A model generated the notes under the pieces. That model made no database searches and had not been told where the DNA came from. It worked only from the letters and a program-made list of their open reading frames with translations. From the NCBI GenBank assembly GCA_031292015.1, contig JARLHY010000139.1, positions 1 through 64,000 on the forward strand: a DNA stretch of 64,000 nt, read 5' to 3'. Both the position numbers and the translations under genes were made by a program. The stretch comes from Negativicutes bacterium. Its GTDB lineage: Bacteria > Bacillota_C > Negativicutes > Sporomusales_B > JARLHX01. Shown one piece after another: positions 1 through 8,123 of this stretch (within the stretch, counting starts at the first letter, position 1; each line of letters starts with the position of its first letter).

Positions 1-408
1 CTGGCGTCAAACCCCAGAGCCTGGGCGATCCAGTTGAGCAACGGCACCGGTCCGGGGGCGACCGCCGTCTATTATTCGTCAGCCTTTCTGGTCAATCCGT
101 CCCAGGCTGGCACAGATGCCTGGAGCGTTTCTTACCGCAGCGTCGATCCCGGCGCCATCCCCAGCGGAGCCGGCGGCTTCGACACCATGGCTGTAGCTTA
201 CGCCGGCGGTCCGGGCAGTTTCAATGTTTTCAACAAAGGCACTGACAACATCAAAGGCTTGTTCCTTGCCTATGAAAGCGTTCTGGCCAAAAACGTGGTC
301 CTGTCGCTGGAATACCAGCATCTGATTCTCAAGAATACGGCCGTGACCGGTCTTGGGTCGGGCGGTCTGGACAGCACCTATATGCTGAAATTCGAATTCG
401 TGTACTGA
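1..408 (+). CDS. C-terminal end of an outer-membrane porin-like beta-barrel protein (5' truncated)
   Basis: The reading frame is open from base 1 to the TGA at 406-408, so the start lies outside the window. The visible 135 residues alternate hydrophobic and polar positions and are rich in Gly, Ser, Tyr and Asn. They end in a short aromatic strand, KFEFVY, the kind of C-terminus recognised by the outer-membrane assembly machinery. In Negativicutes such proteins usually carry N-terminal S-layer-homology domains and act as porins; that part cannot be checked here. A strong terminator follows 23 bases later, so this is the last gene of its unit. The substrate is unknown. Confidence 0.7.
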   Translation: MASNPRAWAIQLSNGTGPGATAVYYSSAFLVNPSQAGTDAWSVSYRSVDPGAIPSGAGGFDTMAVAYAGGPGSFNVFNKGTDNIKGLFLAYESVLAKNVVLSLEYQHLILKNTAVTGLGSGGLDSTYMLKFEFVY

Positions 409-430
409 TTGCCTCAAGCTTAGATTTTTT

Positions 431-482
431 AAACAACAGGGTGACGGCTCTTCGGAGAGAGCTGCCGCCCTGTTGTTTTTTT
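431..482 (+). terminator. Rho-independent terminator after the porin gene
   Basis: AACAACAGGG pairs with CCCTGTTGTT around a GC-rich inner stem (GGCTC/GAGAGCTGCC region) and is followed by an eight-base T run. Confidence 0.85.
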
Positions 483-524
483 TAACCAGATGGTTCCAAT
501 ATTCAATATAGAGATATGAGAATA

Positions 525-538
525 TATGTTAAAACATA
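525..538. promoter_or_regulatory. Palindrome TATGTT-AA-AACATA upstream of the symporter gene
   Basis: Perfect six-base arms lie in an AT-rich stretch about 80 bases before the symporter start. It has the size of a repressor or activator site, but no regulator can be assigned and a chance AT-rich palindrome is possible. Confidence 0.25.
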
Positions 539-619
539 AAGATAGAATGGGCGGTGACTGAAGCGCCCAAAGCCGGATCAGGCGGGAACAGGGTCCTGAC
601 GGGGCAAAGGAGGGTTGAA

Positions 620-2068
620 ATGGAGATCACGCTTATCGGCAAGTATGCCCTGTGGATGCTTGCCGCACTTTTTCCCGCGCAGATTCTTATCGGTTATATG
701 GTGGCCGGCAAGAGTAGCCAGAGCGCGAAGCACTATTTCATCGGCGGCAAGGAGCTACCGCTATTTTTGATGTTTTTTCTGGATTTCGCCAGTGTGATGG
801 GGGTAGGCAACTTTATCGGCTATGCCGGCAAGGGCTATGAAATCGGCCTAGCCCAGTTCTGGATGATGTTCGGCGAACAGGGCACCAAGGTTCTTTTCGC
901 GGTGACGGTGGCCGGCATTGCCGGCCGGTACGCCTACACGACGCTGAATGAGTTCATGGAGCAGGAACTGTATCATGACAAGTGGCTGCGGCTGTTCGGC
1001 GGCATAGCGATGACTTTTACGATGATGGCCTGGATCGGCGCGCAGTCGATCGGGCTGGGGACGCTGATCGCCGTGGTTATGGGTCTGGATCCGGTGCTCG
1101 GGATATGGATCGCGTCGGTCACGGCGGTGGTTTACACCGCTGTCGGCGGAATGTGGGCGCTGGTCTGGACCGATGTGCTGCAGGGCATAATCCGCCTGGC
1201 GGTGGGCTTTATCTTTTTTGGCACGGTGTGGTTTGGCTTCGACGGAGTCGAAGGCATCAAAGCCGGTGTTATGGCCACAGACCCTCAGCTCTGGTCGCTT
1301 GGCAACAAGGGCTTTCTCCAGAACCTGGCCATATTCGTCACCCCCACTGTGGGCGTTTTCACCCTCCAGGTCTGGTGGCAGCGGTGTTTCTCCGCCAAAG
1401 ACGCCAAAACCGCGTTCCGGGGCTTTTTCTATACCGCCATCTTTGCGATGCTGATGTGTTCGGCCAGCATCATGATGGGAATGGCGGCCCACAGCCTAAA
1501 TCCGGGACTGGCCCGGCCCGACATGGCTTTCGGTTACCTGCTGACCCACTGGCTCAACCCGGTGCAGGCGGCGGCTCTGGTTGTCACCATCATCGGCGCG
1601 GATATGACGGTTGTCGCCGGGTTCATGAGTTCGGCGGTCACGCTTATTCTGATGGATGTGGCCCAGCCGCTGGCCAAGGAGCCGATCAGCGACAGAAAGC
1701 TGGTCCGGTATGCCCGTTGGCTTACCTTTGTCGTCGGCTGCGGGTCGGTGTGGGTCGCGTTTAATTTCCCCTCGGTCCTGTCGGCCGGGTTATGGGGTTA
1801 CACCTTTACCGGCGGCGGATTGTTCTTCCCGCTTGTTCTCGGCCTGCTGTGGAAGGATCGACAGGGAAGAACCTATATAACGAAAAACGCGGCGATCGCT
1901 TCTTTGCTTTTAGGGGGGACCAGCGCCGCGGTGATCCAGTTCGTACCCGGCCTGTTCAAACTGTTCGGCGGGGGCATTCTGCCAGGGCTGACGCTGTCGC
2001 TGATCTTGACGGTGGGGATCAGTCTGATGGAGCGAAATGGCGCAAAACCGGAGATTATGGCGAAATAA
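620..2068 (+). CDS. Sodium:solute symporter (SSS family)
   Basis: A 482-residue inner-membrane protein with about 12-13 hydrophobic helices, matching the SSS family (PutP, PanF and relatives) in length and in the early sequence with YFIGGKELP and the SVMGVGNFIGY stretch of the first two helices. The ATG at 620 is chosen because AGGAGG sits 8 bases before it; a GTG at 554 in the same frame would add 22 polar residues and has no good ribosome site. It is probably a Na+-driven importer of a small organic acid, amino acid or betaine. The following oxidoreductase genes suggest that the imported compound is their substrate (inference); the sequence does not reveal the substrate. Confidence 0.85.
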   Translation: MEITLIGKYALWMLAALFPAQILIGYMVAGKSSQSAKHYFIGGKELPLFLMFFLDFASVMGVGNFIGYAGKGYEIGLAQFWMMFGEQGTKVLFAVTVAGIAGRYAYTTLNEFMEQELYHDKWLRLFGGIAMTFTMMAWIGAQSIGLGTLIAVVMGLDPVLGIWIASVTAVVYTAVGGMWALVWTDVLQGIIRLAVGFIFFGTVWFGFDGVEGIKAGVMATDPQLWSLGNKGFLQNLAIFVTPTVGVFTLQVWWQRCFSAKDAKTAFRGFFYTAIFAMLMCSASIMMGMAAHSLNPGLARPDMAFGYLLTHWLNPVQAAALVVTIIGADMTVVAGFMSSAVTLILMDVAQPLAKEPISDRKLVRYARWLTFVVGCGSVWVAFNFPSVLSAGLWGYTFTGGGLFFPLVLGLLWKDRQGRTYITKNAAIASLLLGGTSAAVIQFVPGLFKLFGGGILPGLTLSLILTVGISLMERNGAKPEIMAK

Positions 2069-2109
2069 AAAGGTATTGAGCTAAAGCCTCTTTGGTGTGG
2101 TTAGCTTTT

Positions 2110-2161
2110 GCCGCAGAGGGCTTCGAGGGGGAAACGGACCGAAGCCCCTCGCGGCTTTCTT
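2110..2161 (+). terminator. Strong hairpin between symporter and oxidoreductase genes (terminator or attenuator)
   Basis: GCCGC-GAGG-GCTTCG pairs with CGAAGC-CCCTC-GCGGC, followed by TTTCTT. The T tract is weak, so partial termination separating the symporter from the downstream operon is more likely than full termination. Confidence 0.5.
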
Positions 2162-2222
2162 GGCGATCATCCTGTGATGGCAGGAAATAGAGGGACCAAG
2201 CAAGGTCCGATGAGGTGAAATT

Positions 2223-2546
2223 ATGCGGGTTATACAGCATCCGATCCTGGGAGAGCTGGCAGAAGGCAGGACGGTGGAAATCGAGGTCGACGGAAAAACA
2301 ATCCTGGCGCGGGAGGGCGAGCCGATCGCCGCGGCGATTATCGCCTCCGGGCGCGTCAGGCTGCGTTACAGCGACAAGCGGCATGAGCCGCGGGGCGTCT
2401 TCTGCGGTATCGGCCGCTGCACCGACTGTGTCATGGTGGTTGACAGCCAGCCGAATGTGAGGACCTGCGTCACCCCGGTCCGGGCGGGGATGAAGATCGA
2501 GAGCCAGGGCGGCAGGGCTGGAGGGGATGCGCGGTGCGACAAGTAG
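2223..2546 (+). CDS. Small [2Fe-2S] ferredoxin-like subunit of an FAD oxidoreductase complex
   Basis: A 107-residue protein of the 2Fe-2S_4 fold, the type seen as HcnA, the small subunit of opine oxidase, or LhpF. The cluster ligands are visible as C61, C66, C69 and C82 (CGIGRCTDC then VRTC). It should pass electrons between the flavin subunits. A GAGGTG ribosome site precedes the ATG, and just before it a small hairpin (GGACC/GGTCC, 2193-2208) could modulate initiation. Its 3' end overlaps the next gene by 13 bases, indicating translational coupling in a five-gene operon. Confidence 0.85.
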   Translation: MRVIQHPILGELAEGRTVEIEVDGKTILAREGEPIAAAIIASGRVRLRYSDKRHEPRGVFCGIGRCTDCVMVVDSQPNVRTCVTPVRAGMKIESQGGRAGGDARCDK

Positions 2547-3637
2547 AAATCGCTGTTGTGGGGGCCGGCCCGGCCGGGCTGTCGGCGGCGGTGGAAGCGG
2601 CGAAGCTCGGGGCCCAGGTGCTGGTGCTTGACGAGAACTACAAGCCAGGCGGCCAGCTGTTCAAACAGATCCATAAGTTTTTCGGCTCCAGGGAACACCG
2701 GGCCGGGGTTCGCGGCATCAACCTGGGCAGCGAGCTATTGGCCGAGGCGGCCCGGGCCGGGGCTGAGATCAGGCTCAGCAGCACGGTGTACGGCATCTAT
2801 GCCGACAGGCGGATCGGCGTTGTTGAAAATGAGAAAAACGGCGTTATGATTCAAGCCAGGAAAATCATCCTGGCGACAGGAGCGTCGGAGAACGCGCTGG
2901 CGTTTCCGGGCTGCACTCTTCCAGGGGTGATGAGCGCCGGCGCCGTGCAGACCATGGTCAATCTTCACCGGGTGCTGCCGGCGAAAAGGACGCTGATGAT
3001 CGGCAGCGGCAATGTCGGGCTGATCGTCGCTTATCAGCTTCTCCAGGCCGGCGGCGAAGTGGCTGCGCTGGTGGAAGCCGCGCCGGCGATCGGCGGCTAC
3101 GGCGTGCACGCCGCCAAGATAACCAGGGCGGGAGTGCCGATCCTGACCAGGCATACTGTCAAGCAGGCCTGGGGTCGGCAGCAGGTGGAAGGAGCCACCC
3201 TTGTCGAAGTAGATGACAACTTCTGCCCGGTGCCTGAGACGGAGCGGGAGGTGGAAGCCGGCTGCATTGCTGTGGCGGTGGGACTTAACCCGCTCACTGA
3301 GCTGGCGCAGCTGTGCGGCTGCGAATTTATGTACCTGCCGCGGCTGGGGGGCATGCTGCCGGTCCATAACGCCGACATGGAAACATCGGTGGCGGGGATT
3401 TATGTGGCCGGGGACATTGCCGGAGTGGAAGAAGCCAGTACGGCGATGGAGGAAGGCCGCCTGGCCGGGATCGCGGCGGCCGAGACCCTGGGTTATGTGG
3501 CCAAAGAGGTCGCAGCTGAGCTCAAACTCCAGGTCTGGAGCCGGATGAGCACCTTGCGCACTGGCGGCTTCGGCAGGGCCAGGCAGGAAGCGAAAACAAG
3601 AATCATCGAGCAGGGGAGGGGCAGGGATGTCAACTAA
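2534..3637 (+). CDS. NAD(P)/FAD-dependent oxidoreductase subunit (HcnB-like)
   Basis: A 367-residue flavoprotein with an N-terminal FAD Rossmann motif (VVGAGPAGLSAA, residues 6-17) and a second dinucleotide fold beginning LMIGSGNVGLIVAYQ near residue 156. A GIYVAGDIAGVEEAS segment near the C-terminus closes the FAD site. HcnB and opine-oxidase A subunits are often longer because they carry a C-terminal BFD-like Cys domain; here that domain is absent and occurs as a separate gene two places downstream. The gene starts at GTG 2534 inside its predecessor and overlaps the ferredoxin gene that follows by 11 bases. Confidence 0.85.
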   Translation: MRQVEIAVVGAGPAGLSAAVEAAKLGAQVLVLDENYKPGGQLFKQIHKFFGSREHRAGVRGINLGSELLAEAARAGAEIRLSSTVYGIYADRRIGVVENEKNGVMIQARKIILATGASENALAFPGCTLPGVMSAGAVQTMVNLHRVLPAKRTLMIGSGNVGLIVAYQLLQAGGEVAALVEAAPAIGGYGVHAAKITRAGVPILTRHTVKQAWGRQQVEGATLVEVDDNFCPVPETEREVEAGCIAVAVGLNPLTELAQLCGCEFMYLPRLGGMLPVHNADMETSVAGIYVAGDIAGVEEASTAMEEGRLAGIAAAETLGYVAKEVAAELKLQVWSRMSTLRTGGFGRARQEAKTRIIEQGRGRDVN

Positions 3638-4130
3638 GATTTGCGAAGTCGGTTACCTGAGCGAAGAAGAGCTGGCCAGTCTTCTGCCGTCGCCGGACCG
3701 TCTGGCCCAGGGGCCGGTGGCGGTGATCGAGTGTGTTCAGGATATTCCCTGCAATCCCTGTGAACAGGCCTGCCCGTTCGGGGCCATCAGCGTGGGGCAG
3801 CCGATTACTTCCCTGCCGGTGCTGGCGGCGGAAAACTGCAGGGGCTGCGGGCTGTGTATCGCCAAATGTCCCGGGCTGGCGATCTTTGTGGTCGACGGTT
3901 CCAAGCCGGGCGAGGCGGCTACGGTGCAGATGCCTTACGAATACCAGCCTCTGCCGAAAGCCGGGGACAGGGTATGGGGCTTGAACCGCAGGGGCGGAAC
4001 GGTGGTAAAAGGCAGAGTGCAGCGGGTCGCCGCAGGAAAAGAATACGACCACACGGCGGTAGTCACGGTGGAGGTTCCCAAAGCTTACGTCAACGAGGTC
4101 CGCAGCCTTCGGCCGGTGAAGGAGGGATAA
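3627..4130 (+). CDS. Ferredoxin-type 2[4Fe-4S] electron-transfer subunit
   Basis: A 167-residue protein with a ferredoxin core. One cluster uses cysteines around PCNPCEQACP (C42, C45, C49, perhaps C36), the other uses C71, C74, C77 and C81 (CRGCGLCIAKCP). The C-terminal 75 residues have no recognised motif and look like a small beta domain. In an anaerobe this subunit gives the flavin complex a low-potential outlet or inlet for electrons, unlike the respiratory-chain-linked Hcn enzymes (inference). The ATG at 3627 has a GGGGAGGGG site. Confidence 0.85.
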   Translation: MSTKICEVGYLSEEELASLLPSPDRLAQGPVAVIECVQDIPCNPCEQACPFGAISVGQPITSLPVLAAENCRGCGLCIAKCPGLAIFVVDGSKPGEAATVQMPYEYQPLPKAGDRVWGLNRRGGTVVKGRVQRVAAGKEYDHTAVVTVEVPKAYVNEVRSLRPVKEG

Positions 4131-4133
4131 GCA

Positions 4134-4421
4134 GTGGAAAAAGATGTGCTGATCTGCCGCTGCAAAGAAGTGACCGAACAGGAAATACTGGCGGCCATCG
4201 CCGACGGAGCGACGACGGTGACTGGAGTGAAACGGCGCACCGGAGCGGGGATGGGACTTTGCCAGGGCCGCACTTGCCGGAGAATGGTGACAAGCATCAT
4301 CGCCCGCCAGACCGGGGCCGGTGTCGGCGACATGGAAATGGAGACCGCCAGGCCGCCGGTTCGCCCGGTTAAAATGGGGACGCTGCTGGAAGAACCCCCT
4401 TGCCGGTGTAAGGGAGAGTGA
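4134..4421 (+). CDS. BFD-like [2Fe-2S]-binding protein
   Basis: A 95-residue protein whose first 60 residues match the BFD/Fer2_BFD fold: CRC at 8-10 and C43, C48 (GLCQGRTC). This domain is normally the C-terminal part of HcnB-like or NirB-like flavoproteins; here it is a free subunit. It starts at GTG 4134 after GGAGGGATAA, which also contains the stop of the preceding gene. The C-terminal 30 residues include a Pro-rich stretch and two further Cys-containing residues. Confidence 0.8.
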   Translation: MEKDVLICRCKEVTEQEILAAIADGATTVTGVKRRTGAGMGLCQGRTCRRMVTSIIARQTGAGVGDMEMETARPPVRPVKMGTLLEEPPCRCKGE

Positions 4422-4426
4422 GCCGA

Positions 4427-5629
4427 TTGGATAAAATGACGGCAGATGTAGCGGTGATCGGCGGAGGGGCCATCGGCACCGCCATAACCTATTACCTGGC
4501 AAAACAGGGCGTAAAAGTCATCCTGCTGGAGGGCAAAGATATCTGCGGCGGCACGTCCAGCGCCTGCGACAAGGCTGTCAGCATGCAGACCAAGAACCCA
4601 GGGCTGCCGCTGGAAATGGCTTTGGACAGCGTGAAAATGTATCAGACTCTGGCCGAGGAACTGGAGCATGATATCGAGTTCGAGCAGTGCGGCGGCATGA
4701 TTCCCATCGAAAATGAAGCCCAACTGGCGATCATGCGACCCTTCATCGAGCGGCAGAAAAGCATCGGTCTTGCGGTCGACCTGCTGGACATCGACGCGGC
4801 CCGGCGCATTCAGCCGGCCTTTTCGCCGCATCTGGCGGCGTCAACCTTCAGCCCGATGGACGGCCGGGTCAACCCGCTGCAGCTGACCTTCGGGTTCGCC
4901 AGGGCGGCGAAACGGTGCGGCGCAATCATCCGGACGGGGGCCGCGGTTCAGGACATTGTCATCAACGGCGGGACGGTGGACAAGGTGGTGACCAGCGCCG
5001 GGACAGTCGATACCAGGGTTGTGGTCAACGCCGCCGGAGTGTGGGCTCCTTTCATCGGGAAAATGGCAGGGCTAGATATCCCGATCAAACCGCGCCGCGG
5101 CCAAATATTGGTCACCGAGACGGTGCCGAAGGACTTTGTCCGGACGGAAGTGTGGAGCGCCCGCTATATCGTGGCCAAGCATAATGTCGAACTGATCCGG
5201 CGGGAGGATCCGGCTGCGGCCGAGTTGGGAATCGGTCTGTCGGTCAGCCAGTCGGTGGAAGGTTATCTGCTGATCGGAGCCACCAGGGAGTTCGCCGGCT
5301 ATGACACCCATACGACGCCAGAGGCGCTGGCGTCGATCATCAGACACGCCACCAGCATCCTGCCTGGCCTCAAAAATGTCCATATCATACGGACCTTCGC
5401 CGGACTGAGGCCTTACACGCCGGACGGGATGGCCATTCTCGGACCGGTGGAAGAGGTGCAGGGGTTTATTATGGCGGCCGGTCACGAGGGCGACGGGATT
5501 GCCCTGGCGCCGGTGACCGGCAAAATGATTGCCGACTACATCGTGAGCGGGGCCGAAACCAGGGCTATCCGGGAACTGGGCCTCGGACGCTTTGCCGGAA
5601 CGGACGGCCAACTATCCCGGCCAATATAG
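4427..5629 (+). CDS. FAD-dependent amine/amino-acid oxidoreductase (DAO family, HcnC-like)
   Basis: A 400-residue DAO-superfamily flavoprotein with VAVIGGGAIGTAITYY at the N-terminus and a C-terminal GLRPYTPDGMAILG motif typical of glycine, sarcosine, D-amino-acid and hydroxyproline oxidising enzymes. It should hold the catalytic site that oxidises a secondary or primary amine. TTG 4427 is chosen because AGGGAGAG lies 9 bases before it; GTG 4418 and ATG 4436 are alternatives in frame. Together with the four preceding genes it forms an oxidoreductase complex whose substrate is unknown: D-proline, hydroxyproline, sarcosine or an opine are candidates by family. Confidence 0.85.
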   Translation: MDKMTADVAVIGGGAIGTAITYYLAKQGVKVILLEGKDICGGTSSACDKAVSMQTKNPGLPLEMALDSVKMYQTLAEELEHDIEFEQCGGMIPIENEAQLAIMRPFIERQKSIGLAVDLLDIDAARRIQPAFSPHLAASTFSPMDGRVNPLQLTFGFARAAKRCGAIIRTGAAVQDIVINGGTVDKVVTSAGTVDTRVVVNAAGVWAPFIGKMAGLDIPIKPRRGQILVTETVPKDFVRTEVWSARYIVAKHNVELIRREDPAAAELGIGLSVSQSVEGYLLIGATREFAGYDTHTTPEALASIIRHATSILPGLKNVHIIRTFAGLRPYTPDGMAILGPVEEVQGFIMAAGHEGDGIALAPVTGKMIADYIVSGAETRAIRELGLGRFAGTDGQLSRPI

Positions 5630-5686
5630 GCCGCACCAGTTTCAGTTATACTACTATTATCGATACAGAGCAGGAGGAATGCAGGA

Positions 5687-6838
5687 ATGAACGGAAAATA
5701 CGCTGTGATGGGCCGTGGCGGCCCGGCCGGGCGGTCCGGGATGTTCGCCTATGTCGGTTGTTATACTACTCCCCAGCGTCAGGGCCACGGTGAAGGAATC
5801 GGTGTCTTTCGGGTGGACCCTCTGTCGGCGGAATGGACCCGGGTTCAACTGGTAGGAGGTCTTGTCAATCCGTCCTTTTTGGGGCTGGATCAGACCGGGC
5901 GGTTCCTGTATTCGGTTCACGGCGACGCCGAACAACTGACTGCCTTCCGGATCGACGAAGTGACCGGGGAACTGGAGCTGGTGAATCAGGTGCCGATTGG
6001 CGGCAGGAACGGGGTCCATCTGGCGGTTGATCCGACCAACCGTTTCCTTGTCACGGCGAATTACGGGTCCGGCAAAGCGGCGGTATTTCCGATTCAGGCC
6101 GACGGTTCCCTCGCGCCGTACAGCGACCTTGTGCCGCTGCCGGGAATTCCCGGGCCGAACAAGCTTGAGCAGGCCTTTTCCCATCCCCATCACATCCCCT
6201 TTGACCGCAGCGGGCGGTTCATCATTATTCCTGACAAAGGTCTTGATAAAGTGTTCGTGTACCGGCTGGACGGCGGGACCGGCAGACTGGCGGCCAACGA
6301 CCCGCCGGCGGTTACGGCCCGGCCGGGAGCGTGTCCCCGCCATGTGGTGTTCAGCCCCGACAATCGTTATGCCTATGTCAACAACGAGGTCCACAGCAGT
6401 ATCACCGTCTATCGCTTTGACGATCAATGCGGCAGACTGGAGCCGCTGCAGGAGGTTCCGACCGTACCGGCAGATTTCGGCGGCGACAATAAGTCGGCCG
6501 AGATTGTCGTCGCTTTGGACGGACGTTTTGTCTACTGTTCCAACCGGGGCCACGACAGCATCATCATCTACGGCATCGATCAGGCCACAGGCCTGCTGAC
6601 GCTTGTGGGCTGGGAGCCCAGCCGGGGTAAGACCCCGCGGTTCATTGCCCTTGACCCTGGCGGCGATATTTTGTATGCCGCCAATCAGGACTCGGACAGC
6701 ATCGTTGCCTTCAGGGCCGACCGCCAGACCGGCAGATTGACTTCGGCCGGGCAGGTGATTGAGACTGGCAGTCCGTCCTGTATCGTGTTCAGCGGCGGTC
6801 AGGCCGCTCTGCAACCACCACCTGCTTTGCACCCGTAA
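5687..6838 (+). CDS. Lactonase family seven-bladed beta-propeller protein (6-phosphogluconolactonase-like)
   Basis: A 383-residue protein matching the YbhE/Pgl lactonase family: FAYVGCYTTP near residue 16 and repeated blades containing DPTNRFLV, SPDNRYAYVNNE and ALDGRFVYCSNRG. Family members hydrolyse 6-phosphogluconolactone or related sugar lactones. An AGGAGGAATG site precedes the ATG. The last codons and the stop lie within the start of a dispersed repeat at 6831. It is not clearly in an operon with the preceding oxidoreductase genes. Confidence 0.8.
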   Translation: MNGKYAVMGRGGPAGRSGMFAYVGCYTTPQRQGHGEGIGVFRVDPLSAEWTRVQLVGGLVNPSFLGLDQTGRFLYSVHGDAEQLTAFRIDEVTGELELVNQVPIGGRNGVHLAVDPTNRFLVTANYGSGKAAVFPIQADGSLAPYSDLVPLPGIPGPNKLEQAFSHPHHIPFDRSGRFIIIPDKGLDKVFVYRLDGGTGRLAANDPPAVTARPGACPRHVVFSPDNRYAYVNNEVHSSITVYRFDDQCGRLEPLQEVPTVPADFGGDNKSAEIVVALDGRFVYCSNRGHDSIIIYGIDQATGLLTLVGWEPSRGKTPRFIALDPGGDILYAANQDSDSIVAFRADRQTGRLTSAGQVIETGSPSCIVFSGGQAALQPPPALHP

Positions 6839-7135
6839 AGGGTAGGCGCATTTCTAAACGCTTCGCCTGGCTAACGTCTCACTCGAAAGCAGAGCTTTCG
6901 GTTCGCTTGTTGCCATGCATAAGCGACCACATCATCGCTGAAGCGCTGTGCGTCTGCTTAACGCGCAGGAACTGCGCACTTGGCCCCACCAACCCATTGC
7001 TAGCGTACTTGCCAGTACGCGCGATGCTGTTAAATCAGCAGGTGTAAACCTTCATGTGCAATGTGTCTCGGAGGAAACGGTGTTGCGATTCGCGGGCCCG
7101 TCGTGCATCTGGGGGGCGCAAGCGGCCTGAGGGAG
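6831..7135 (+). repeat. Dispersed palindromic repeat, copy 1 (with internal insertions)
   Basis: This 434-base gap holds no credible gene. It opens with ACCCGTAAAGGGTAGGCGCA, shared with copy 2 at 7845. A second block, AACTGCGCACTTGGCCC, is shared with copy 2, and CCCATTGCTAGCGTACTTGC is shared with copy 3. A hairpin GCGTACT-tgcc-AGTACGC is at 7003-7020. TTCGCGGG-CCGTCGTGCATC near 7089-7110 recurs in copy 3. About 80 and 60 extra bases, including CGAAAGC-AGA-GCTTTCG, interrupt this copy. A short open frame inside it is a by-product of the repeat. From 7136 to 7272 I see only the ribosome site of thpR. Confidence 0.75.
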
Positions 7136-7272
7136 GCTTCAACCTTCTGGGCGGCAAGAAAACCTTGGCCTATTTCTTTCTCCCGGCAGTTTAATATTTT
7201 CTGTGCGGGAATAATAGGGAAATCGATGGTTGTTGTCTAAACTATGGAAGAAAAGAGATCGCCGGAGGAATT

Positions 7273-7827
7273 ATGCGTTTATTTATCGGCATCGAATTTC
7301 CCCCTCAGGTCTTAACCGCGCTGGCAGACTGCCAGGGAAAATTGCGGGCGACGACAAAACGCGGCCGGTTCAAACGCCAGGAGAATTTTCATCTGACGCT
7401 GAAGTTTCTCGGGGAAGTGGCTGACGACCGGGTCGGGGCTTTCGCCGGGCCGCTGAGCGAAGTCGCCGGTACGGCGCAGCCCTTTTCGCTGCGGCTGGGA
7501 CGGCTGGGGCGGTTTGGCAGCGGCAGCCCGGTAAGGGTGGTATGGGTCGACGTGGCCGGCGACACTGAAGCGCTTAGCGAGCTTCAGGCGCGGGTCGCTC
7601 AGGCGGCGGCCGGGCTGGGCTTCGCCCCGGAAAACCGCCCGTGGCGGCCCCATATTACGCTGGCCCAGGATGTCGAACCAGCTGGTGAGAGCCTGGCTTT
7701 GGCAGAGGAACTGATCGCGCCGGCGGCTTTCCGGGTCAGCGAGTTTGCCCTGGTGCTGAGCGAAGAGCGGGACCGGAGGAGGATATATACGCCTATCCAG
7801 CGGTTTGTTCTGGGCGGCTGTCGATAA
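7273..7827 (+). CDS. thpR: RNA 2',3'-cyclic phosphodiesterase (2H phosphoesterase)
   Basis: A 184-residue 2H phosphoesterase, the normal family length. The two catalytic motifs are visible: HLTLKF (H40, T42) and HITLA near residue 127. The N-terminal MRLFIGIEFP is typical. The enzyme opens 2',3'-cyclic phosphates on RNA ends. The site CCGGAGGAATT precedes the ATG. It is bracketed by two copies of the palindromic repeat, and its stop codon overlaps the start of copy 2. Confidence 0.9.
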   Translation: MRLFIGIEFPPQVLTALADCQGKLRATTKRGRFKRQENFHLTLKFLGEVADDRVGAFAGPLSEVAGTAQPFSLRLGRLGRFGSGSPVRVVWVDVAGDTEALSELQARVAQAAAGLGFAPENRPWRPHITLAQDVEPAGESLALAEELIAPAAFRVSEFALVLSEERDRRRIYTPIQRFVLGGCR

Positions 7828-7985
7828 AGGCCCATCTGCGTCGTACCCGCAAGGGGCAGGCCGCATTTTTAAGCGCCACGGAGCAAGAACTGCGCACTTG
7901 GCCCAATGTTTGCTTGCTAGCGTACGCGTAGTACGCTAGCGGCGCAAACCTCGTGCCGTCTAGCATGTGGACCTTTCTCACCAGC
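7822..7985 (+). repeat. Dispersed palindromic repeat, copy 2
   Basis: Shares GATAAA-CCCATCTGC with copy 3, and ACCCG-CAAGGGGCAGGCCGC and AACTGCGCACTTGGCCC with copy 1. Its central hairpin is a perfect ten-base stem, GCTAGCGTAC-gcgta-GTACGCTAGC (7916-7940). In copies 1 and 3 the shorter GCGTACT/AGTACGC stem occupies the same place, so pairing is kept while sequence differs. Confidence 0.75.
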
Positions 7986-8081
7986 CTTTGATTTTTTCAC
8001 AAAAACAGACAGTTCAAAGCTCCGATAAAATTCGTGTTGGGACTAACCGGACCGGATAGGCCGCGGATAAAGGAGTTTGGT

Positions 8082-8123
8082 GTGATCAGGCGAATACAAA
8101 CCCCAAGGGGGAAGGCTTGGTGA
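8082..8123 (+). CDS. Possible 13-codon leader peptide overlapping trmK
   Basis: GTG at 8082 follows AAAGGAG at a proper distance and opens a 13-codon frame (MIRRIQTPRGKAW) ending in TGA at 8121-8123. The stop overlaps the trmK GTG start as GTGA, the usual layout of translational coupling. It is too short to judge by composition, so it may be chance. Confidence 0.3.
   Translation: MIRRIQTPRGKAW

Noticed and set aside
982..1764. Long plus-strand frame inside the symporter gene
   Set aside because: Rich in Arg, His and Gly with no family resemblance; it is a shadow of the GC-rich symporter frame, which has clear transporter helices.
2193..2208. Hairpin GGACC/GGTCC before the first oxidoreductase gene as a riboswitch
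   Set aside because: Too short and without a conserved aptamer; noted only as a local structure near the ribosome site.
5657..6832. 391-residue minus-strand frame opposite the lactonase
   Set aside because: No ribosome site or motifs, while the plus strand shows repeated propeller blades.
6948..7130. Small plus-strand frame with a relative at 11174-11482
   Set aside because: The similarity of the two frames comes from the dispersed repeat itself; neither has a ribosome site or normal composition.
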